64,000 nucleotides of DNA from Cladopsammia gracilis (GCA_022457155.1 JAJGOT010000504.1:460001-524000), one strand, 5' to 3'. Counted from the first letter of the stretch, positions 24,375 to 31,690 are shown. Numbers and translations: made by a program. The notes: generated by a model not told the origin, from the letters alone.

Positions 24375-25496
24375 CAAATTAGTGTGGGAAGGGAGATATG
24401 GACAACTAATTGCCTCATAGTCTTTGGATCACCAACCTATTCTCGCTAAGAAGGCGATTCACAGCGATTTCTGAAATATATACATAGACAGTTAAATTGA
24501 GAACAGAAATTTTCACAACAAAGATTATGAGTGAAAAAGTGCCTCAGGCGGGAGTTGAACCCGGGTCTCCTGATGACCGGACAGATGCCTTAACCACTAA
24601 ACCCCTGAGACAAACACACTTATACAAACACAAGCAACACATTTGTGGCTTCATAGTGGAAAGCTCTTGGGAGACATTAATTTTTCACAAATTCTGCAAT
24701 TGGGATCACGTCACTTTACCCTGTCGTTCAGCGATTCACAGTCCACTCCCCAAGGAAATTAAATTACAAATTAGTGTGGGAAGGGAGATATGGACAACTA
24801 ATTGCCTCATAATCTTTGGATCACCAACCTATTCTCGTTAAGAAGGCGATTCACAGCGATTTCTGAAATATATACATAGACAGTTAAATTGAGAACAGAA
24901 ATTTTCACAACAAAGATTTGTGTAAATGTCTCCCAAGAGCTTTCCACTATGAAGCCACAAATGTGTCGTTTGTGTTTGTATAAGTGTGGTTGTCTCAGTG
25001 GCCTAGTGGTTAAGGCATCTGTCTGGTCATCAGGAAACACAGGTTCAACTCCCCGCTGAGGCACTTTTTCACTCATAATCTTTGTTGTGAAATCAATATA
25101 AAGACTGATGCTAGTCTTTTTTTCTCTCGCTCTCGCTCCCTTTCCCTCTTTCTTCTCTTCTCTGTGATTCTTGGGCTGATCGGGATTATAAAAACACTTG
25201 TTTGGACTTCTTGTAGTGAAATTGCGTGATTTTTCGTTGATCGCCTTTTCAAATACCCAGCAGACAGTGCAGACAGTGACACTGTTTCGGCCTGTAGGCC
25301 TCATCAGTGCAGCACTGAAAAACTGGGGTGATTCGGTCTTTAAGATCGATTCCTATGATTGCCCACTTCTGGTACAATCATAGTGCCATGCCATACCTTC
25401 ATCGTTACTTGCGTCGTTTTCCCTGTTCTTGCGCTGAACCGAAAAAGATATGGCGAAAAATATGACTACAACGCGGGACAGGTAAAAATACAACAT
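1624..25496 (-). CDS. Secreted discoidin/collagen-like protein, 12 exons
   Basis: I assembled this gene by hand from GT/GC-AG exons whose phases all match: 25496-25397, 23410-23076, 19913-19769, 19063-18723, 18045-17904, 16868-16540, 15946-15805, 15023-14892, 8714-8566, 7769-7577, 7166-7054, 1809-1624. The exons sum to 2307 nt, exactly 769 codons including a TAA stop. The product has an N-terminal signal peptide, three F5/8 type C (discoidin) domains of about 160 residues each, a connecting segment with a likely amphipathic helix, and short Gly-X-Y collagen-like stretches near the C terminus. No membrane segment follows the signal peptide, so it is probably secreted. Discoidin domains usually bind cell-surface glycans or phospholipids; an adhesion, matrix or lectin role is inferred. 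The phase agreement makes the model strong. An additional small exon could have been missed. Confidence 0.85.
1941..2817. repeat. Tandem duplicated segment, second copy interrupted by a MITE
   Basis: The unit GAGGTCATTTATTTTGTTT...GGCCTG.TACTATTAAG.TCCAATTGGTGCAGAT...GCGCGCAGAAT.TGTCGAGTC occurs at about 1941-2053 and again from 2054 to 2817. The second copy is split by the insertion at 2110-2720. Confidence 0.7.
2110..2720. mobile_element. piggyBac-type MITE with TTAA target duplication
   Basis: The ends are inverted (CCCTTGGACGTATA and TATACGACCGAGGG) and flanked by TTAA at 2106-2109 and 2721-2724. The first copy of the surrounding duplication carries the uninterrupted sequence CTATTAAGTTCC (TTAA at 1991-1994), an unoccupied site. 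TTAA duplication with CCC...GGG ends is typical of piggyBac. There is no transposase; two poly-C tracts lie near the ends. Confidence 0.75.
3154..3556. mobile_element. Short TIR element with TTAA flanks
   Basis: The inverted ends are AGGGACACCATGTCCC and GGGACAGTGTCCCT, flanked by TTAA at 3150-3153 and 3557-3560. The interior is AT-rich and non-coding. TTAA is a common tetramer in this DNA, so the assignment to piggyBac is tentative. Confidence 0.6.
3561..4789. other. Intronic sequence without recognised feature
   Basis: I see homopolymer runs (T at 3667-3686, A near 4095) but no credible gene or terminal-repeat element. It lies in the last intron of the discoidin gene. Confidence 0.45.
4790..4992. 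repeat. Degenerate tandem repeat (GTATTGTATTGTAAGTAGT)
   Basis: Several imperfect copies of an approximately 19-25 nt unit containing GTATTGTATTGTAAGTAG are arranged head to tail and grade into AT-rich sequence. Confidence 0.6.
5592..6860. mobile_element. Palindromic Penelope-type 3' fragment with a nested LINE
   Basis: The left arm (about 5592-5742 and 6457-6565) and right arm (about 6606-6860) are inverted copies. They share ACTGAAGATGACAAAGGATT, GTCGAAACATG and AAGTCGGTTGTAGTTGCT. The motif CTGAAGA - GACAA/TTGTC - GAAAC (right arm, about 6770-6797) looks like a hammerhead-type core, a known component of Penelope-like element ends. The left arm is split by the LINE derivative at 5743-6443. 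Confidence 0.55.
5743..6443 (+). mobile_element. Internally deleted LINE (EN start and RT tail only)
   Basis: A 13-bp target duplication AAATGAAAATGCT flanks the element (5730-5742 and 6444-6456). It begins with a GC-rich 5' region, then encodes the start of an apurinic-type endonuclease (LRIGNWNVRTL, about 6086). Near 6170-6200 it jumps directly to the C-terminal region of the polyprotein (GHILRK, then RRRGRPKTTWRRTVE, about 6265-6310) and ends in a GATGAT tail. Everything between, including the reverse transcriptase core, is missing. The termini resemble RTE/L2-type LINEs of invertebrates. Such short derivatives can be mobilised by an intact relative. Confidence 0.75.
7054..7769 (-). CDS. 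Collagen-like exons of the discoidin gene
   Basis: Exon 7769-7577 encodes a beta-rich stretch followed by Gly-X-Y-like residues (PGSNGDDGANGVDGPQG). Exon 7166-7054 continues with a Cys-containing stretch and GGNGHKGQDGGAGHRGIDGA. The triplets are short and imperfect, so a stable triple helix is uncertain; a short trimerising segment is possible. A (TAA)n array and a polypurine array lie immediately upstream (on the minus strand) of the second exon. Confidence 0.7.
7180..7320. repeat. (TAA)n and polypurine (GGA)n microsatellites
   Basis: About 15 AAT/TAA triplets (7183-7229) are followed by a GAAGAAG/GGAGGA purine tract (7262-7320). Open frames with poly-Ile, poly-Leu or similar tracts come only from these repeats. 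Confidence 0.9.
8003..8058. repeat. Perfect-arm hairpin repeat
   Basis: GTGTTAGCACTTCGTTAGAGC faces GCTCTGACGAAGTGCTAACAC around a short loop. Similar CGACGAAG..GCTAAC sequence is frequent at the ends of Penelope-type repeats; here only the hairpin remains. Confidence 0.6.
8566..8714 (-). CDS. Helical linker exon, GC donor
   Basis: The exon enters in phase 1 and leaves in phase 0. It encodes HYRALGRIIYVNYLKEQLQ and AARETMDLVEQLDILADTLY, likely amphipathic helices that could form a coiled coil ahead of the collagen-like part. The donor is GAG|GCAAGT, the second GC-AG intron of this gene. Confidence 0.6.
9820..12586. mobile_element. DNA transposon with GCGAGTTAAG subterminal arrays
   Basis: Perfect 19-bp terminal inverted repeats (AGGCCTACTCTGGGACCTT at 9820 and its complement ending at 12586) are flanked by a 6-bp duplication ATCTCT (9814-9819 and 12587-12592; 7 bp if read as TATCTCT). 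Inside each end lie tandem arrays of GCGAGTTAAG (about 9840-9970 and 12415-12570). The right-hand array is in the same orientation as the left, not inverted. The interior of about 2.4 kb has no transposase-like frame that I recognise. Superfamily is unknown; the element is probably non-autonomous. Confidence 0.75.
11394..11583 (+). CDS. Possible captured first exon inside the transposon
   Basis: An ATG in a good context (CAAGATGGCG) opens about 63 codons (MANEASDQCKNGTFISNPLF, later MFARLITMEAIQAVIQDV) up to a donor CCAG|GTAACT at 11584. I do not recognise the protein. Because it sits inside the 9820-12586 element it may be an accessory exon of that element, a captured host exon, or chance. 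Confidence 0.3.
12720..12845 (-). repeat. Dispersed SINE-like segment (second copy near 9049-9124)
   Basis: The stretch with CCAGGGTCTTTCTCTCTCT and GGGACGGGAAGGAGAAG is an inverted, similar copy of sequence at about 9049-9124. It is a dispersed repeat of unknown class. Confidence 0.5.
12879..13730 (+). pseudogene. Decayed retroelement, RT C-terminal/GIY-YIG-type tail
   Basis: Three consecutive plus-strand frames, broken by frame changes and a stop at 13371-13373, read like the end of a retroelement polyprotein common in cnidarians. Examples are EVFDQSIAPYQQALKKSGYD and TWYNPPFDPNVRTNHGRKFL, and after the break VWTVKDAGQPFQIKWKVLKK and CNICLYEKFIIICRK. The section that should hold the Cys-rich part and the catalytic GIY-YIG core is missing and replaced by a poly-A tract (13435-13455). 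I place it with Penelope-like/GIY-YIG retroelements from family memory. It is not functional. Confidence 0.55.
13740..14880. other. Intronic sequence without recognised gene
   Basis: I see a G-run near 14735-14755 and a short hairpin (CCAAACACCTAGGTGTTTGG, 14586-14605), but no credible coding sequence. Confidence 0.45.
14892..15023 (-). CDS. Linker exon after the discoidin domains
   Basis: This phase 1-to-phase 1 exon encodes about 44 residues with a single Cys (APDNPYIWKECAMGELE, then KWLQAPSIEDIETG). I recognise no domain. Acceptor CCTCTAG and donor ACAG|GTAAGAC are good. Confidence 0.65.
15140..15610. repeat. Degenerate AGGGAACAAGGGAAC tandem repeats
   Basis: Irregularly spaced copies of AGGGAACAAGGGAAC occur through this stretch and end in a poly-C tract. 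It lies in the intron between discoidin exon 15805 and the linker exon. Confidence 0.6.
15805..16868 (-). CDS. Discoidin domain 3 (two exons)
   Basis: Exons 16868-16540 and 15946-15805 encode the third F5/8C domain (SYAI-like start as NYAITDKQTSASSSW, WLQIELGREY, ETYKLQYSDDG, PYIRFQPVTW, VELYGC). Its second exon is very similar to that of domain 2, and intron sequence next to both exons is also similar. This points to duplication of the whole two-exon unit. Confidence 0.85.
17904..19063 (-). CDS. Discoidin domain 2 (two exons)
   Basis: Exons 19063-18723 and 18045-17904 encode the second F5/8C domain with the same split point as domains 1 and 3. It has a small acidic insertion in the strand before ETYKLQYSDDG (residues SIEEEEEDQW) that the other two domains lack. 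The donor GACAAG|GTAAGA and acceptor TTTCAG are canonical. Confidence 0.85.
19769..23410 (-). CDS. Discoidin domain 1 (two exons)
   Basis: Exon 23410-23076 encodes the first two thirds of an F5/8C domain (SYAITGQQISASSEY, TNDDSQWLQIELG, ETYKLQYSDDGVNF). Exon 19913-19769 completes it (PYIRFRPVTW, MRVELYGC). The domain starts and ends with Cys (GCQ... and ...YGC), the usual disulfide pair. The donor after 23076 is GC (AAG|GCAAGA), not GT. A long 3.2 kb intron splits the domain. Both domain boundaries are phase 1. Confidence 0.85.
20391..20681. mobile_element. GGAGTCGGAGTCG palindromic MITE
   Basis: Inverted ends GGCTGGTTTTCACTAACGAC and GTCGCCAGTGAAAACTAGCC enclose GGAGTCGGAGTCG and its complement, so nearly the whole 291 bp can fold on itself. 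An open frame crossing it (Arg/Ser-rich) is produced by the repeat. Confidence 0.7.
21479..21526. repeat. Three tandem copies of CAAGATGGCGGATC
   Basis: CAAGATGGCGGATC is repeated three times with the last copy diverging after GGCGGA. It is a minisatellite-like stretch in an intron. Confidence 0.7.
22170..22884. mobile_element. TIR element (AAGGTTACAGTGTACCTTC ends)
   Basis: Perfect 19-bp inverted termini AAGGTTACAGTGTACCTTC (22170-22188) and GAAGGTACACTGTAACCTT (22866-22884) bound about 715 bp of non-coding sequence. The termini are themselves partly palindromic. No clear target duplication is visible. Confidence 0.6.
23779..23864. repeat. (TA)n microsatellite, 43 units
   Basis: An uninterrupted TA dinucleotide run of about 86 bp. 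Poly-Ile/Tyr frames through it are artefacts. Confidence 0.95.
24313..24372. repeat. (TA)n microsatellite, about 30 units
   Basis: An uninterrupted AT/TA dinucleotide run of about 60 bp, followed by the repeat unit beginning ATTACAAATTAGTGTGGGAA that is duplicated at 24764. Confidence 0.95.
24539..24611 (-). repeat. tRNA-like SINE head (copy 1)
   Basis: Seventy-three bases fold roughly as a tRNA: acceptor strands GTCTCAG/CTGAGGC, a D-arm with GTGGTTAAGGC and a T-arm with GGGTTCAACTCCC. The anticodon stem has mismatches (GGT would be at the anticodon). It faces the copy at 24992 in opposite orientation, with shared flanks (GAACAGAAATTTTCACAACA and CACATTTGTGGCTTCATAGT). I read it as a tRNA-derived repeat, not a working tRNA gene. 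Confidence 0.6.
24992..25064 (+). repeat. tRNA-like SINE head (copy 2)
   Basis: This is an inverted, diverged copy of 24539-24611 (GTCTCAGTGGCCTAGTGG ... GGTTCAACTCCCCGCTGAG). T-stem substitutions break base pairs, which supports a repeat and argues against an active tRNA. Confidence 0.6.
25261..25317 (-). ncRNA. Hammerhead ribozyme (Penelope-type)
   Basis: On the minus strand the sequence has the complete conserved core. CTGATGA (25307-25301) is followed by stem II GGCC-TACA-GGCC and then GAAAC (25288-25284). Stem III is ACAGT-GTC-ACTGT with A15.1-U16.1 pairing, then C17 of a GTC cleavage triplet (25274-25272). Stem I is TGCA/TGCA plus outer CAG/CUG pairing. Cleavage would fall between 25272 and 25271. 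Short-stem-III type I hammerheads of this form are known from Penelope-like elements and retrozymes. No linked reverse transcriptase is visible here, so this is an isolated end fragment. Confidence 0.75.
25397..25496 (-). CDS. Exon 1 of the discoidin gene: signal peptide
   Basis: The ATG at 25496 opens MLYFYLSRVVVIFFAISFSV, a typical signal peptide with a hydrophobic core and basic residue, followed by a charged segment (RKNRENDASNDE). The donor is GAAG|GTATGG. The exon ends in phase 1, which matches the acceptor of the first discoidin exon at 23410. Confidence 0.75.
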
Positions 25497-25673
25497 GCCT
25501 GCAGGGAAAAGAAATAAACAAAGCAAAATAAGCAAATAGATTCAAAGAAAAAGAAATCACATAGGGTTAAGCTCCGGCCGTGTGGGCCATCGTGGCCCGA
25601 GTGCGACTTTACCTTTTACCTTTTACCTTTCTTTATTATACTATTGTAATTTCATTTTGTTATGGCTATTTAA

Positions 25674-25865
25674 CAAATCGACCGCATTTTTCCATAGTCT
25701 ATATTCTCATCGACCATAGAAATGACGCCATAAAATGTTCAAAACTTGGCAGTGAAACCACTCGCCTAACGGCTCGTGGTTCCTCTTCAGTTTTGAACAT
25801 TTTATGACGTCATTTATATGGTCGATAAGAATATAGACCATGGAAAAATGCGGTCGATTTGTTTT
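25674..25865. mobile_element. Palindromic MITE (GACCGCATTTTTCCAT ends)
   Basis: Left arm AAATCGACCGCATTTTTCCA...AAATGTTCAAAAC pairs with right arm GTTTTGAACATTTTATGACG...TGGAAAAATGCGGTCGATTT. The arms enclose a small hairpin (CTCGCCTAACGGCTCGTGG). A related half-copy is near 26551-26610. Confidence 0.7.
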
Positions 25866-25869
25866 GTAC

Positions 25870-26940
25870 AATAACAAACTTGAATAACTGCGAGCGCCGA
25901 GCGAACGAGTTTGCGGGAATCATTTAAGAAAATCAAGATAAACAACCTAACACTGACAAACTGCTGCAAAATGTATTTGCGTGGGGAATAATTAAAGATT
26001 TAACTTTTTATGTGAATAAATTATGTAACGAAAAAGGCTCACACAAAAATTCTCTTCAGCTTAAATCAGCGCTAGAATCTTTTAATATAAATTTTAACAC
26101 AGCAAAACAAAGAGCCGTTATTCGGCAAATTTTGGAGAACCGCGCTCGGCGATAATCGCAAAATAGAGCACAATAACCTCACACAAAGTCAAATATAAAA
26201 TTACTAGGCACAGTTTACAAAGCTAACCTTTTTCAAATTTGAAATGTCTTCGAATAATCAGATGAATCTTTGCTCCAAGTTGTTTTCGGCTCAGTTTTAG
26301 TTCTTTCGGGCGCCGGCGACTGATTCCGTGGATTTTCCCGTGAAACTACGACAAGTTGTTTGTCCTTTTTGCATCGCACTTAATTCCAGGCAAGTTTAGC
26401 TGATTGTAAATTAAATTTAACTGACGAGAGAGCATTCTTTTCATTGAAGAATTCCAGTTTTAAGTGCATTTTTCACTGTTTGAAGAACCCGTAGCGCCAA
26501 AAGTTTGACAAAACTCACCGCGTTGCATTACCTGTTACGTCATTTGCATGCATGGTCTATAGACTCTATACTCTCATCGACCAAGGAAATGAACCAATCA
26601 GCGCGCGGGATTTTACACAGTTATTGTAAAAATGCTTCTGGCTCATTAAGAGGTTGCTATGCTTCTTTAGTTGGGAATGAGCTCATGTTAAGTTATATTT
26701 TAAAGTTTTCTGGAGAACGAATATTCTTGTTTTCGGGCGGAATGATATTGGGTCGAAATTCTATATAACTTGCAAGTATGTATCCAATCAAGCTCTTTAT
26801 ACCGCTTTTTTCCGTTTCTGTCGTTCATCGTTCGCTATTCCATTTCTCAAACTATGGGTAAATATCTGATCTACGTATTGTGATTATAGACCGTTACAAT
26901 GATTACAAACTATGACAGTAAGGTGACATACCCTTGGTGT
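25870..26940. other. Intergenic sequence, no gene recognised
   Basis: Upstream of the discoidin gene start. It contains a partial copy of the 25674-25865 repeat (near 26551-26610, with CCAATCAGCGCGCGGG) but no supported coding region. A promoter for the discoidin gene would be expected near its left part; I see no clear TATA box. Confidence 0.4.
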
Positions 26941-27296
26941 TGTGTTACTGTCTACTTCGCCCCTCCTTCTCAGTTGCTCGCAGTATAAATTATTCGTCCC
27001 TGTGCTCTGGTGTGTCAGGTCTATAAGGGTAAAACGCTATTTTTTATCAATGGCGGTTATACAAGGTGCATTATTAGTACGTTTTACCGAAACCAAGCAG
27101 CGAGACCAAACATATCTGGTTGTTGTATTCAAGCGTAATATAAGTCTTTCTCATCTTGTAATTTTGGCCGCTATGTGCATGATATATATGAAATAAATCA
27201 TGTATGAACTGCGGAAATGAAATCAAATGAAGAATGATCCTCGCAGTTATGAACGCAATTTAAGCAGTTGCGAAAAGAAGCCTGAAAAAAATTCAA

Positions 27297-27347
27297 GACT
27301 TCAACGGGGTTCGAACCCGTGACCTCGCGATACCGGTGCGATGCTCT

Positions 27348-27367
<20 letters not shown>
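27297..27367 (-). tRNA. tRNA-Thr(GGT)-like sequence, probably repeat-borne
   Basis: Seventy-one bases fold into a full cloverleaf: acceptor GGCTTCA/TGAAGTC, D-stem GCTC/GAGC, anticodon stem TCGCA/CGCGA and T-arm ACGGG-TTCGAAC-CCCGT. The anticodon at the expected place is GGT (Thr). Position 33 is C, not the near-universal T, and the 31-39 pair is A-C. It lies in a repeat with two more broken copies, so it is more likely a SINE-type tRNA relic than a working gene. Confidence 0.45.
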
Positions 27368-27382
<15 letters not shown>

Positions 27383-27495
27383 AGGTCAATTGTAGGTTCA
27401 TATGTTCCCGTGAAAGGAGTGAATGTGAAATGATATATATGAAATAAATCATATATGAACTGCAGAAATGAAATCAAATGAAGAATGATCCTCGC

Positions 27496-27541
27496 ATCGC
27501 ACCGGTATCGCGAGGTCACGGGTTCGAACCCCGTTGAAGTC
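27496..27541 (+). repeat. 3' half of the tRNA-like unit
   Basis: TCGCACCGGTATCGCGAGGT through GTTGAAGTC matches the 3' half of 27297-27367. The 5' half is missing; the junction falls at the shared pentamer TCGCA, as expected of a microhomology deletion. Confidence 0.7.
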
Positions 27542-27708
27542 CTGAATTTTTTGTTCAGGCTTCTTTTCGCAATTGCTTAAATTGCGTTCATAACTGCGAG
27601 GATCATTCTTCATTTGATTTCATTTCCGCAGTTCATATATGATTTATTTCATATATATCATTTCACATTCACTCCTTTCACGGGAACATATAAACCTACA
27701 ATTGACCT

Positions 27709-27723
<15 letters not shown>

Positions 27724-27743
<20 letters not shown>

Positions 27744-27782
27744 AGAGCATCGCACCGGTATCGCGAGGTCACGGGTTCGAAC
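27724..27782 (+). repeat. 5' part of the tRNA-like unit
   Basis: GGCTTCATAGCTCAGTTGGT through GGGTTCGAAC is identical to the first copy, but the 3' T-stem and acceptor strands are deleted and joined directly to GCCTGAAT. Confidence 0.7.
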
Positions 27783-28139
27783 GCCTGAATTTTTTTCAGG
27801 CTTCTTTTCGCAATTGCTTAAATTGCGTTCATAACTGCGAGGATCATTCTTCATTTGATTTGGCCGCTATGTTGAAAAAAAAAAGTGCTAAATTTTTGAC
27901 CGGCCATGCTAAAATCTCGCTTAAACCACAAAATGTTTTACATTAAGTTACGAGGCCTTTGACTTAATCTTAGTTTGTCTGAGTAGAAATATTATGTGGA
28001 AGAAGTTGGACTTTTGTACAATGACAAATCAAAATATGCATTTTGGACTCCTTGGTGTAAATGGTGAAAACGGCTTCCAAAATAATTTTCTAACATGTTG
28101 TAAAATTCAATTCATGGGCCCAAAATTATAATTTGCTGT

Positions 28140-28565
28140 GCTTCAAGGCTCAAAGTGTCTGAGATTATTTTTTTTTTCCTCTTTACTGACCAAACCACTG
28201 AATTGCTTGGCAGGCAGAGTCAATTTATACCACATATATTTATTCATTAGTCAATCTATGAAAAAATTCATGTAAAATTCCACGGTTCCTTTGAAGCAAT
28301 TTCGGGCGCAGTTTTTACTTTATATGCATTACGCAAGCTACAAGCGACGCGTAATAGAGTTGAGAACTTGGAAATGTCGATTATTAGAAACTGGTACCGG
28401 TGGTACTGGTATCGTTTCAATAATTTCAATAGGCCACCAAAAATCACAGCAGGACATTTGCATGTAGATTATATTTTATTAACGAGGAATATTTAACAGG
28501 CTATTTTCCCTTAATATTGGAAATGAATTTTTATTGAATAGTAGTAAAAACAAGACTACTTTGTT
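28140..28565 (+). repeat. Duplicated segment B, copy 1
   Basis: The stretch beginning GGCTCAAAGTGTCTGAGATT and ending near AGTAGTAAAAACAAGACTAC is repeated with moderate divergence at about 30402-30858. Shared landmarks are GCATTACGC.AGCTACAAGC, TTGGAAATGTCGATTATT and ATTTTATTAACGAGGAATAT. The two are in the same orientation, about 2.3 kb apart. No coding function is evident. Confidence 0.6.
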
Positions 28566-29376
28566 TGCAACGTACATTTGCAAACGACATTTAATGCAGC
28601 AAATACTGCTGTCTGTAACGTAGTAGATATAGTTGTGACGTGGCGCGGGGGAATTAACGAGTTTCGCTTCTAGCGTGATATGTCATATAGAGGAGGACTG
28701 AGACGAGGACTATTTTTGTTCTTCTTGTCTGAAGGTTCGCTGAAACATGTGACTATGACTTGAAATGACGTGGAATGACATCATCAGTTCTGCGCTATTG
28801 CCATCTTGGATCCATCACCAATTTCTCTATAACTTTAGATAACCGTCCAAATTGACTCAACAATTATCAAAACCAATAAAGAATGGCCAAAATGGTATAA
28901 AAATGTATAAATTAAAAAAAAACTGTGTTTTTGTTTTCCTCTTTAATCGGATTTCTTGTCTTACGAACCAACAACTATTACAAGTTACCTTAAGGTTGGT
29001 TGGACCCTTGACATCGAGCGTTTTTTTCATCGACCGGTTAAACCTCACATAAGTTTGAGAAATTCAAAATCCGATTAAAAATAATTTCATAAAATAGCGA
29101 GTTTTGAAATAAGACACAAAAAATACATATTCGGGTAATACTAGCGGAAAATTAAAGTCGTTATTCTTCTGCATTTTTTCTCGGTTTGCTGCTTAAGACA
29201 GGGATACTAAGTAAGGGATACTCAGAAATCGCTATAGTGGAAAAACAAGAGCTTTCAGGGATGAAATCTTGCTTCGAGGATGGCAGAAATGTGGGAGATC
29301 TGTTTGTCGCTTCCGGTTTCAGAACTGAAGCAGCGGAGATTTAAAGAATTTCCAAGCAGTGGAGGGACTTGAAGGT

Positions 29377-30026
29377 AAAACAAAATACATTTTTCGATGG
29401 GAATTTATATTGATGTCAATCTGTGATTGACTTTTTCTTCGTGTTATCGCTAATTTTGGAGAATTGTTTATAAAACGCGCTGAATTAAATTCAGTTGTTT
29501 TGATTTCTTTCATCGGAGAAATCTCGGCCTCGATGAGCTATAAATGGTTCGCGTTTTGCTTTTAAACATAAACTTATGGAGATTTGAATAGCATTTTTCG
29601 AAAGAAGATTGTGTTGTCCATTCATTACTTAGGGTGAAAAGCGATTTTATGTAAACAAAACGAGACTTGGATTTTATAGTTCTAAACTTCACTCGCGTGG
29701 TCTTATGCAAATATGTTTGTGTATTTTTTGCAATTTTCATTTCCAAATCAGTTTCTCGGACAATTTTGTATGAGCAGCGGGTGTATTTTATTTGGAAATT
29801 AGTCGTACTAGTTATTCTAGACGGAGAAAAAGTTGTTTTTGTGAACTTCTGTACGGTCTAAATGTATTGTGCAAACGGTCGCGTAAGTCTGTTTTGAGAA
29901 TTATTAAGTTTAAAAATAGCCCCGGCGTCAATTTTATTCTTATGCTTCCGACCTTTCACCTCAGTTAAGTTTATCATCGGCTTTCTGTTCAAAGAGCTAC
30001 GCTGTTAGGCTTAGCCTATCTAGATA
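29377..30026 (+). repeat. Dispersed repeat A, copy 1
   Basis: About 650 bp (from ATTTTTCGATGGGAATTTAT to AGCCTATCTAGATATATTA) is closely similar to 54343-54970, in the same orientation. The class is unknown; a solo LTR or a non-autonomous element are possible. I found no target duplication. Confidence 0.6.
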
Positions 30027-30401
30027 TATTATATTCTCACTCGCCGCATAAAGCCTTTTGTCAAATCGTATAGTCAACATGTTTACCATGAAATAATGGA
30101 ATTTGTCTACTTAACACGCATGATGGTCCGTAATGTTTCTCACAGTATTTCAATAACAGTAGAATAAAAAACATAAAACCAAAGAAGAAATAAGAAAAAT
30201 AAATAGTAACAAAAGATATAGTTACCTTAATGGCAATGAAGCCCTGTGCTCTTGATTTCCACTCTAGCTGAAAGGCTTCGATGCAAACTGAACGGTTTAC
30301 AGCTGATTTAAGAAAATAACACGACAACACTGAGTACGACACTCAATAAGCTGATAGGTGGTTAATTCAGGTTGTTACCAAATATGGACACCGGTTGACA
30401 C

Positions 30402-30858
30402 TTCAAGACTCAAAGTGTCTGAGATTCTTTCTTCTTTTTTTCCTTTTACCGACCAAAGACTAAACTGCTTGGCAGGCAAACTCAATTAATACCACATATA
30501 TTCATTCATTGATCAATCTATAAAAAAGGAGCTGATTCCATATTGTTTGGTAAAATTCTGCAGTTTATTTGACGTTATTTTGGGCGCTGTTTTTATTATT
30601 TATGCATTACGCGAGCTACAAGCGACGGGTTATAGAGATGAGAATTTGGAAATGTCGATTATTGAAAACTGGTACCAGCGGAACTGGTGATCGCACCAGC
30701 GATTTCAATTTCTGTGATTATAAGCCACCATATATCACAGCAAGACAGTTGTATGTGGATTGTGGATTATATTTTATTAACGAGGAATATCTGAAACGTT
30801 ATTTTCCATTACTACTGGCAATTTGTTGTTATTGAATAGCAGTAAAAACAAGACTATT
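30402..30858 (+). repeat. Duplicated segment B, copy 2
   Basis: This is the second copy of the 28140-28565 segment, with small insertions. It ends just upstream of a TATA-containing stretch (30982). Confidence 0.6.
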
Positions 30859-31077
30859 CTCACTGGGACCATCACGTAAAAATGCCCCAAATCCAGTATT
30901 ATTCAGTTTAAAAATTCGCGTGCGTGCATATGCCCGAGATAGAGTTAATTATACAAATTACTGAGACTAATTGGCCCAGGGTATAAAAACGCTGCTTTTA
31001 TCCTCTTAACTCCTCTTTTTCGCTTGGCAAATGCTTCTCGGTTCGTCCGCAAGCCATCGCTGCGCCTTTCTACTTCA

Positions 31078-31221
31078 TGGCTCAATTCCCCCGCAACCTA
31101 GCCGAAAGCACTGTGTTCACTGTCGCTGCTGAGCGCTCCGGCGCCACAGGTTTTACACGATATTTTCGGCGACGACGACGCTCCCGCCGTACCTACGGAA
31201 CCCGCTGTGGTTTGAGGGGTT
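31078..31221 (+). CDS. Small Arg-rich protein, 47 aa (tentative)
   Basis: A TATAAAA box at about 30981 precedes an ATG at 31078 that opens a short frame with a strongly basic centre (TGFTRYFRRRRRSRRTYGTR) and a stop at 31219-31221. I do not recognise it. The neighbouring 31897-32234 exon also encodes an Arg-rich tail, but the two share no clear sequence. Chance cannot be excluded at this length. Confidence 0.25.
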
Positions 31222-31369
31222 AGTTTTGTCTCGTTTACTTCTGCTTGTCTTCAGGGTTTCTCTTTTTCCGTTACGGTTGTCTCGTTATTTCTCCCGTTTG
31301 GAAATTGTTCAATTTGTTGGCTCACTATGCAGTGGCACTATGTTTTTGAGTTTGAGTTAACTCTAAGTA

Positions 31370-31690
31370 TAGCTATTTTGCGTCTGTGTGACAATAATTT
31401 TTCTCGTCTGTGTGGCATTATAGTTTTCGAGTTTGTGTGATATTATTGACGGTTTTCAAGTCTGTGTGCAGTAGTTTTTTCTCGCCAGTGTGGTTGCGTC
31501 ATTGTGAAGCTAGATTTTTCTGGTCTGTGTGACGATAGTTTTTTTTTTTTTCTCGCCTATGTGGTTGGGTCTGTGTGACACTAGTTTTTTTCTCGATTGT
31601 GTGGTTGCGTCTTTCAGTTGCTAGTTTTTTCTTGCCTGTTCAGTTGGGTTTATGTGACATTAGTTTTTATCTCGTAAATACGCGAAGCGT
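31370..31690. repeat. Degenerate minisatellite (TTTTTTCTCGCCTGTGTGG)
   Basis: About six to seven imperfect head-to-tail copies of a 40-50 nt unit containing TTTTTTCTCG.C.GTGTGGTTG and GTCTGTGTGAC. It lies upstream of the cationic exon at 31897. Confidence 0.6.

Larger units (their letters stand above)
27186..27865. repeat. Inverted composite repeat carrying three tRNA-like units
   Basis: Blocks containing GAAATAAATCAT.TATGAACT, AAATGAAGAATGATCCTCGC and TTGCG.AAAGAAGCCTGAA occur in both orientations around tRNA-like units at 27297-27367 (minus), 27496-27541 (plus, 3' half only) and 27724-27782 (plus, lacking the 3' end). The arrangement suggests one repeat unit duplicated in inverted order followed by local deletions. 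Confidence 0.65.

Noticed and set aside
24497..25304. Frames containing MSEKVPQ..GVEP on both strands
   Set aside because: They are translations of the inverted tRNA-like repeat (T-arm GGTTCAACTCC) and its flanks.
27297..27367. A functional tRNA-Thr gene
   Set aside because: C at position 33, a mismatched anticodon stem and two broken neighbouring copies in a dispersed repeat argue against it; kept only as tRNA-like.
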